From Perlabentimonas sp964490015 (lineage in GTDB: Bacteria > Bacteroidota > Bacteroidia > Bacteroidales > Tenuifilaceae), in contig CAZBBA010000010.1 in NCBI GenBank assembly GCA_964490015.1, positions 13,561 to 77,560 of the forward strand: a DNA stretch of 64,000 nucleotides. Reading direction: 5' to 3'. Position 1 is the first letter of the stretch, and each line of letters opens with the position of its first letter. This document shows positions 63,437 through 64,000 of the stretch, one piece after another. The notes under the pieces were generated by a model that saw only the letters and a program-made list of their open reading frames with translations, was not told the DNA's origin and searched no databases. A program made the position numbers and the translations under genes.

Positions 63437-63505
63437 CGTCACTCGTCACTCCCGTCACTCGTCACTCGTCACTCGTCACTCGTCACTCCCGTCACTCCCG
63501 TCACT
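63437..63505 (+). repeat. Heptad array 9 (CGTCACT)
   Basis: Nine exact copies of CGTCACT, with CC inserted at three junctions. It is the least diverged array and may be the youngest. Confidence 0.95.
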
Positions 63506-63532
63506 CATGTCATCCTTCACCACCCGCAAACC

Positions 63533-63630
63533 GCCTTTTGCTCTTTGCCCTCAGCCCTCAGCTCTTAGCTCTTAGCCCCCTGCTCCCTGCCCTCAGCCCT
63601 TTGCTTCTGTCTTCTGTCTTCTGTCTTCCA
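63533..63630 (+). repeat. Heptad array 10
   Basis: Fourteen units without a phase break: GCCTTTT, GCTCTTT, GCCCTCA twice, GCTCTTA twice, GCCCCCT, GCTCCCT, GCCCTCA, GCCCTTT, GCTTCTG, TCTTCTG twice, TCTTCCA. GC at the start is kept in the first eleven units. Confidence 0.92.
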
Positions 63631-63640
63631 ACTATCAAAA

Positions 63641-63680
63641 ACACATAGCAACACTAGAATCAGCATGGGCACATAGAAAG
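63641..63680 (+). repeat. ACACATAG companion element, copy 3
   Basis: Starts ACACATAGCAACACTA and ends GGGCACATAGAAAG, 10 bases after heptad array 10. Confidence 0.6.
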
Positions 63681-63695
63681 AAAGGACTACTCCAT

Positions 63696-63806
63696 GTCAC
63701 TGGTCACTGAACACTGGTCAACTCTATGAACTTTAAACTTTAAACCTACCTGTCGGTAGGCAGGCTCTAAACTCTAAACTCTCTTTGCCAACAGCCAATA
63801 GCCAAT
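63696..63806 (+). repeat. Heptad array 11 with an embedded palindrome
   Basis: Units GTCACTG twice, AACACTG, GTCAACT, CTATGAA and CTTTAAA twice are followed by a 20-base palindromic block at 63745-63764 (CCTACC-TGTC-GGTAGG-CAGG). CTCTAAA twice, CTCTCTT, TGCCAAC and AGCCAAT twice follow. The palindrome may be a later insertion. Confidence 0.85.
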
Positions 63807-63912
63807 AGATCCCCCCCCGCCCCCAAAAATCCCCAACAATTCCTTGTTCCTCGCCAATCTTTTGTATCTTGCATTGCATTTCATCAAAACGGCAGAACGC
63901 AAATACTTACCT

Positions 63913-64000
63913 ATGGATAATATCATTGGAACCAGCAACCGTGTATTGGAGGTAAACCTCACAACAGGCGAATCGACTGTAATAGAAATTACCCCCGAAC
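63913..64000 (+). CDS. Aldehyde:ferredoxin oxidoreductase, 5' fragment
   Basis: The frame from the ATG at 63913 runs open to the window edge and encodes about 29 residues. NRVLEVNLTTGESTVIEI matches the opening strand of the aldehyde:ferredoxin oxidoreductase N-terminal domain, whose members typically read (R)VDLTTG shortly after the start. The full enzyme would be a tungsten- or molybdenum-pterin, Fe-S protein that oxidises aldehydes with ferredoxin. Only the first few percent of the gene is visible, so the call is tentative. Confidence 0.6.
   Translation, partial: MDNIIGTSNRVLEVNLTTGESTVIEITPE

Larger units (their letters stand above)
62820..63912. other. 1.1-kb non-coding region dominated by heptad arrays
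   Basis: This gap separates the signalling island from the partial oxidoreductase gene. Roughly half of it is heptad arrays (listed separately) and two ACACATAG elements. The part from 62820 to 63083 has no repeat or gene that I can identify. The short open frames here are by-products of the repeats. No clear promoter for the gene at 63913 is visible; TATCTTGC at 63865 is one base short of a good -7 box. Confidence 0.75.

Noticed and set aside
63437..63630. Possible CRISPR array in the tandem repeats
   Set aside because: Units are 7 bases and contiguous, with no 20-40-base unique spacers, no longer palindromic repeat and no cas genes nearby.

Overview
The window is a scaffold piece from a member of the Bacteroidota, most likely an anaerobic, environmental Bacteroidia. 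This is an inference from gene content and signals. A secreted metallocarboxypeptidase ends in a type IX secretion (Por) sorting domain. Several promoters match the Bacteroidota form TTG-N19..21-TAnnTTTG. Gene neighbourhoods such as zinc-ribbon protein/Nif3, M23 peptidases/alaS and LemA/TPM are typical of the phylum. The last 88 bases look like the start of an aldehyde:ferredoxin oxidoreductase gene, which would fit anaerobic life. A run of exactly 100 N at 58985-59084 shows that this is a scaffolded draft.

From 1 to 32.3 kb the window is mostly housekeeping and cell-envelope genes. On the minus strand lie an ATP-grasp protein with two receiver-like domains, an outer-membrane protein, a PafA-type alkaline phosphatase homologue whose active site is largely replaced, the secreted carboxypeptidase and YchF. 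A small membrane protein/XRE regulator pair follows on the plus strand. Next on the minus strand come the zinc-ribbon protein, Nif3, a MerR regulator, a beta-propeller protein, an NlpC/P60 hydrolase and two tandem M23 peptidases, divergent from alaS. After a TlpA-like lipoprotein, MeaB and a TPR-SpoIIE phosphatase come a zinc/manganese-type ABC importer (znuA-znuC-znuB), dihydrolipoyl dehydrogenase, a LemA-TPM-TPM operon and a lone urocanate hydratase.

From 32.4 to 62.8 kb the window is a signal-transduction island. It holds four PAS-rich histidine kinases, one of 3267 residues with about 19 PAS domains and two GAF-type domains. It also holds a CheB-CheR-PAS fusion, two chemoreceptors with nearly identical signalling tips, CheW, three response regulators and one outer-membrane protein. 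Related PAS modules and kinase cores recur in neighbouring genes, so the island seems to have grown by duplication and module exchange. No CheA is present here. One receptor ends in an aromatic pentapeptide of the CheR/CheB-tethering type, which fits the CheB-CheR fusion in the same island.

From 58.65 kb to the end, the gaps between signalling genes hold degenerate arrays with a strict 7-base period. The unit sequence drifts (for example GATATTC to GGTCTTC to CCCTTCG) while the phase holds for up to 14-19 units. They resemble in form the heptanucleotide STRR repeats of cyanobacteria. I do not know a description of them in Bacteroidota. With the giant kinase, its cysteine-cluster PAS domain and the apparent pseudo-phosphatase, they are the most interesting features of the window.
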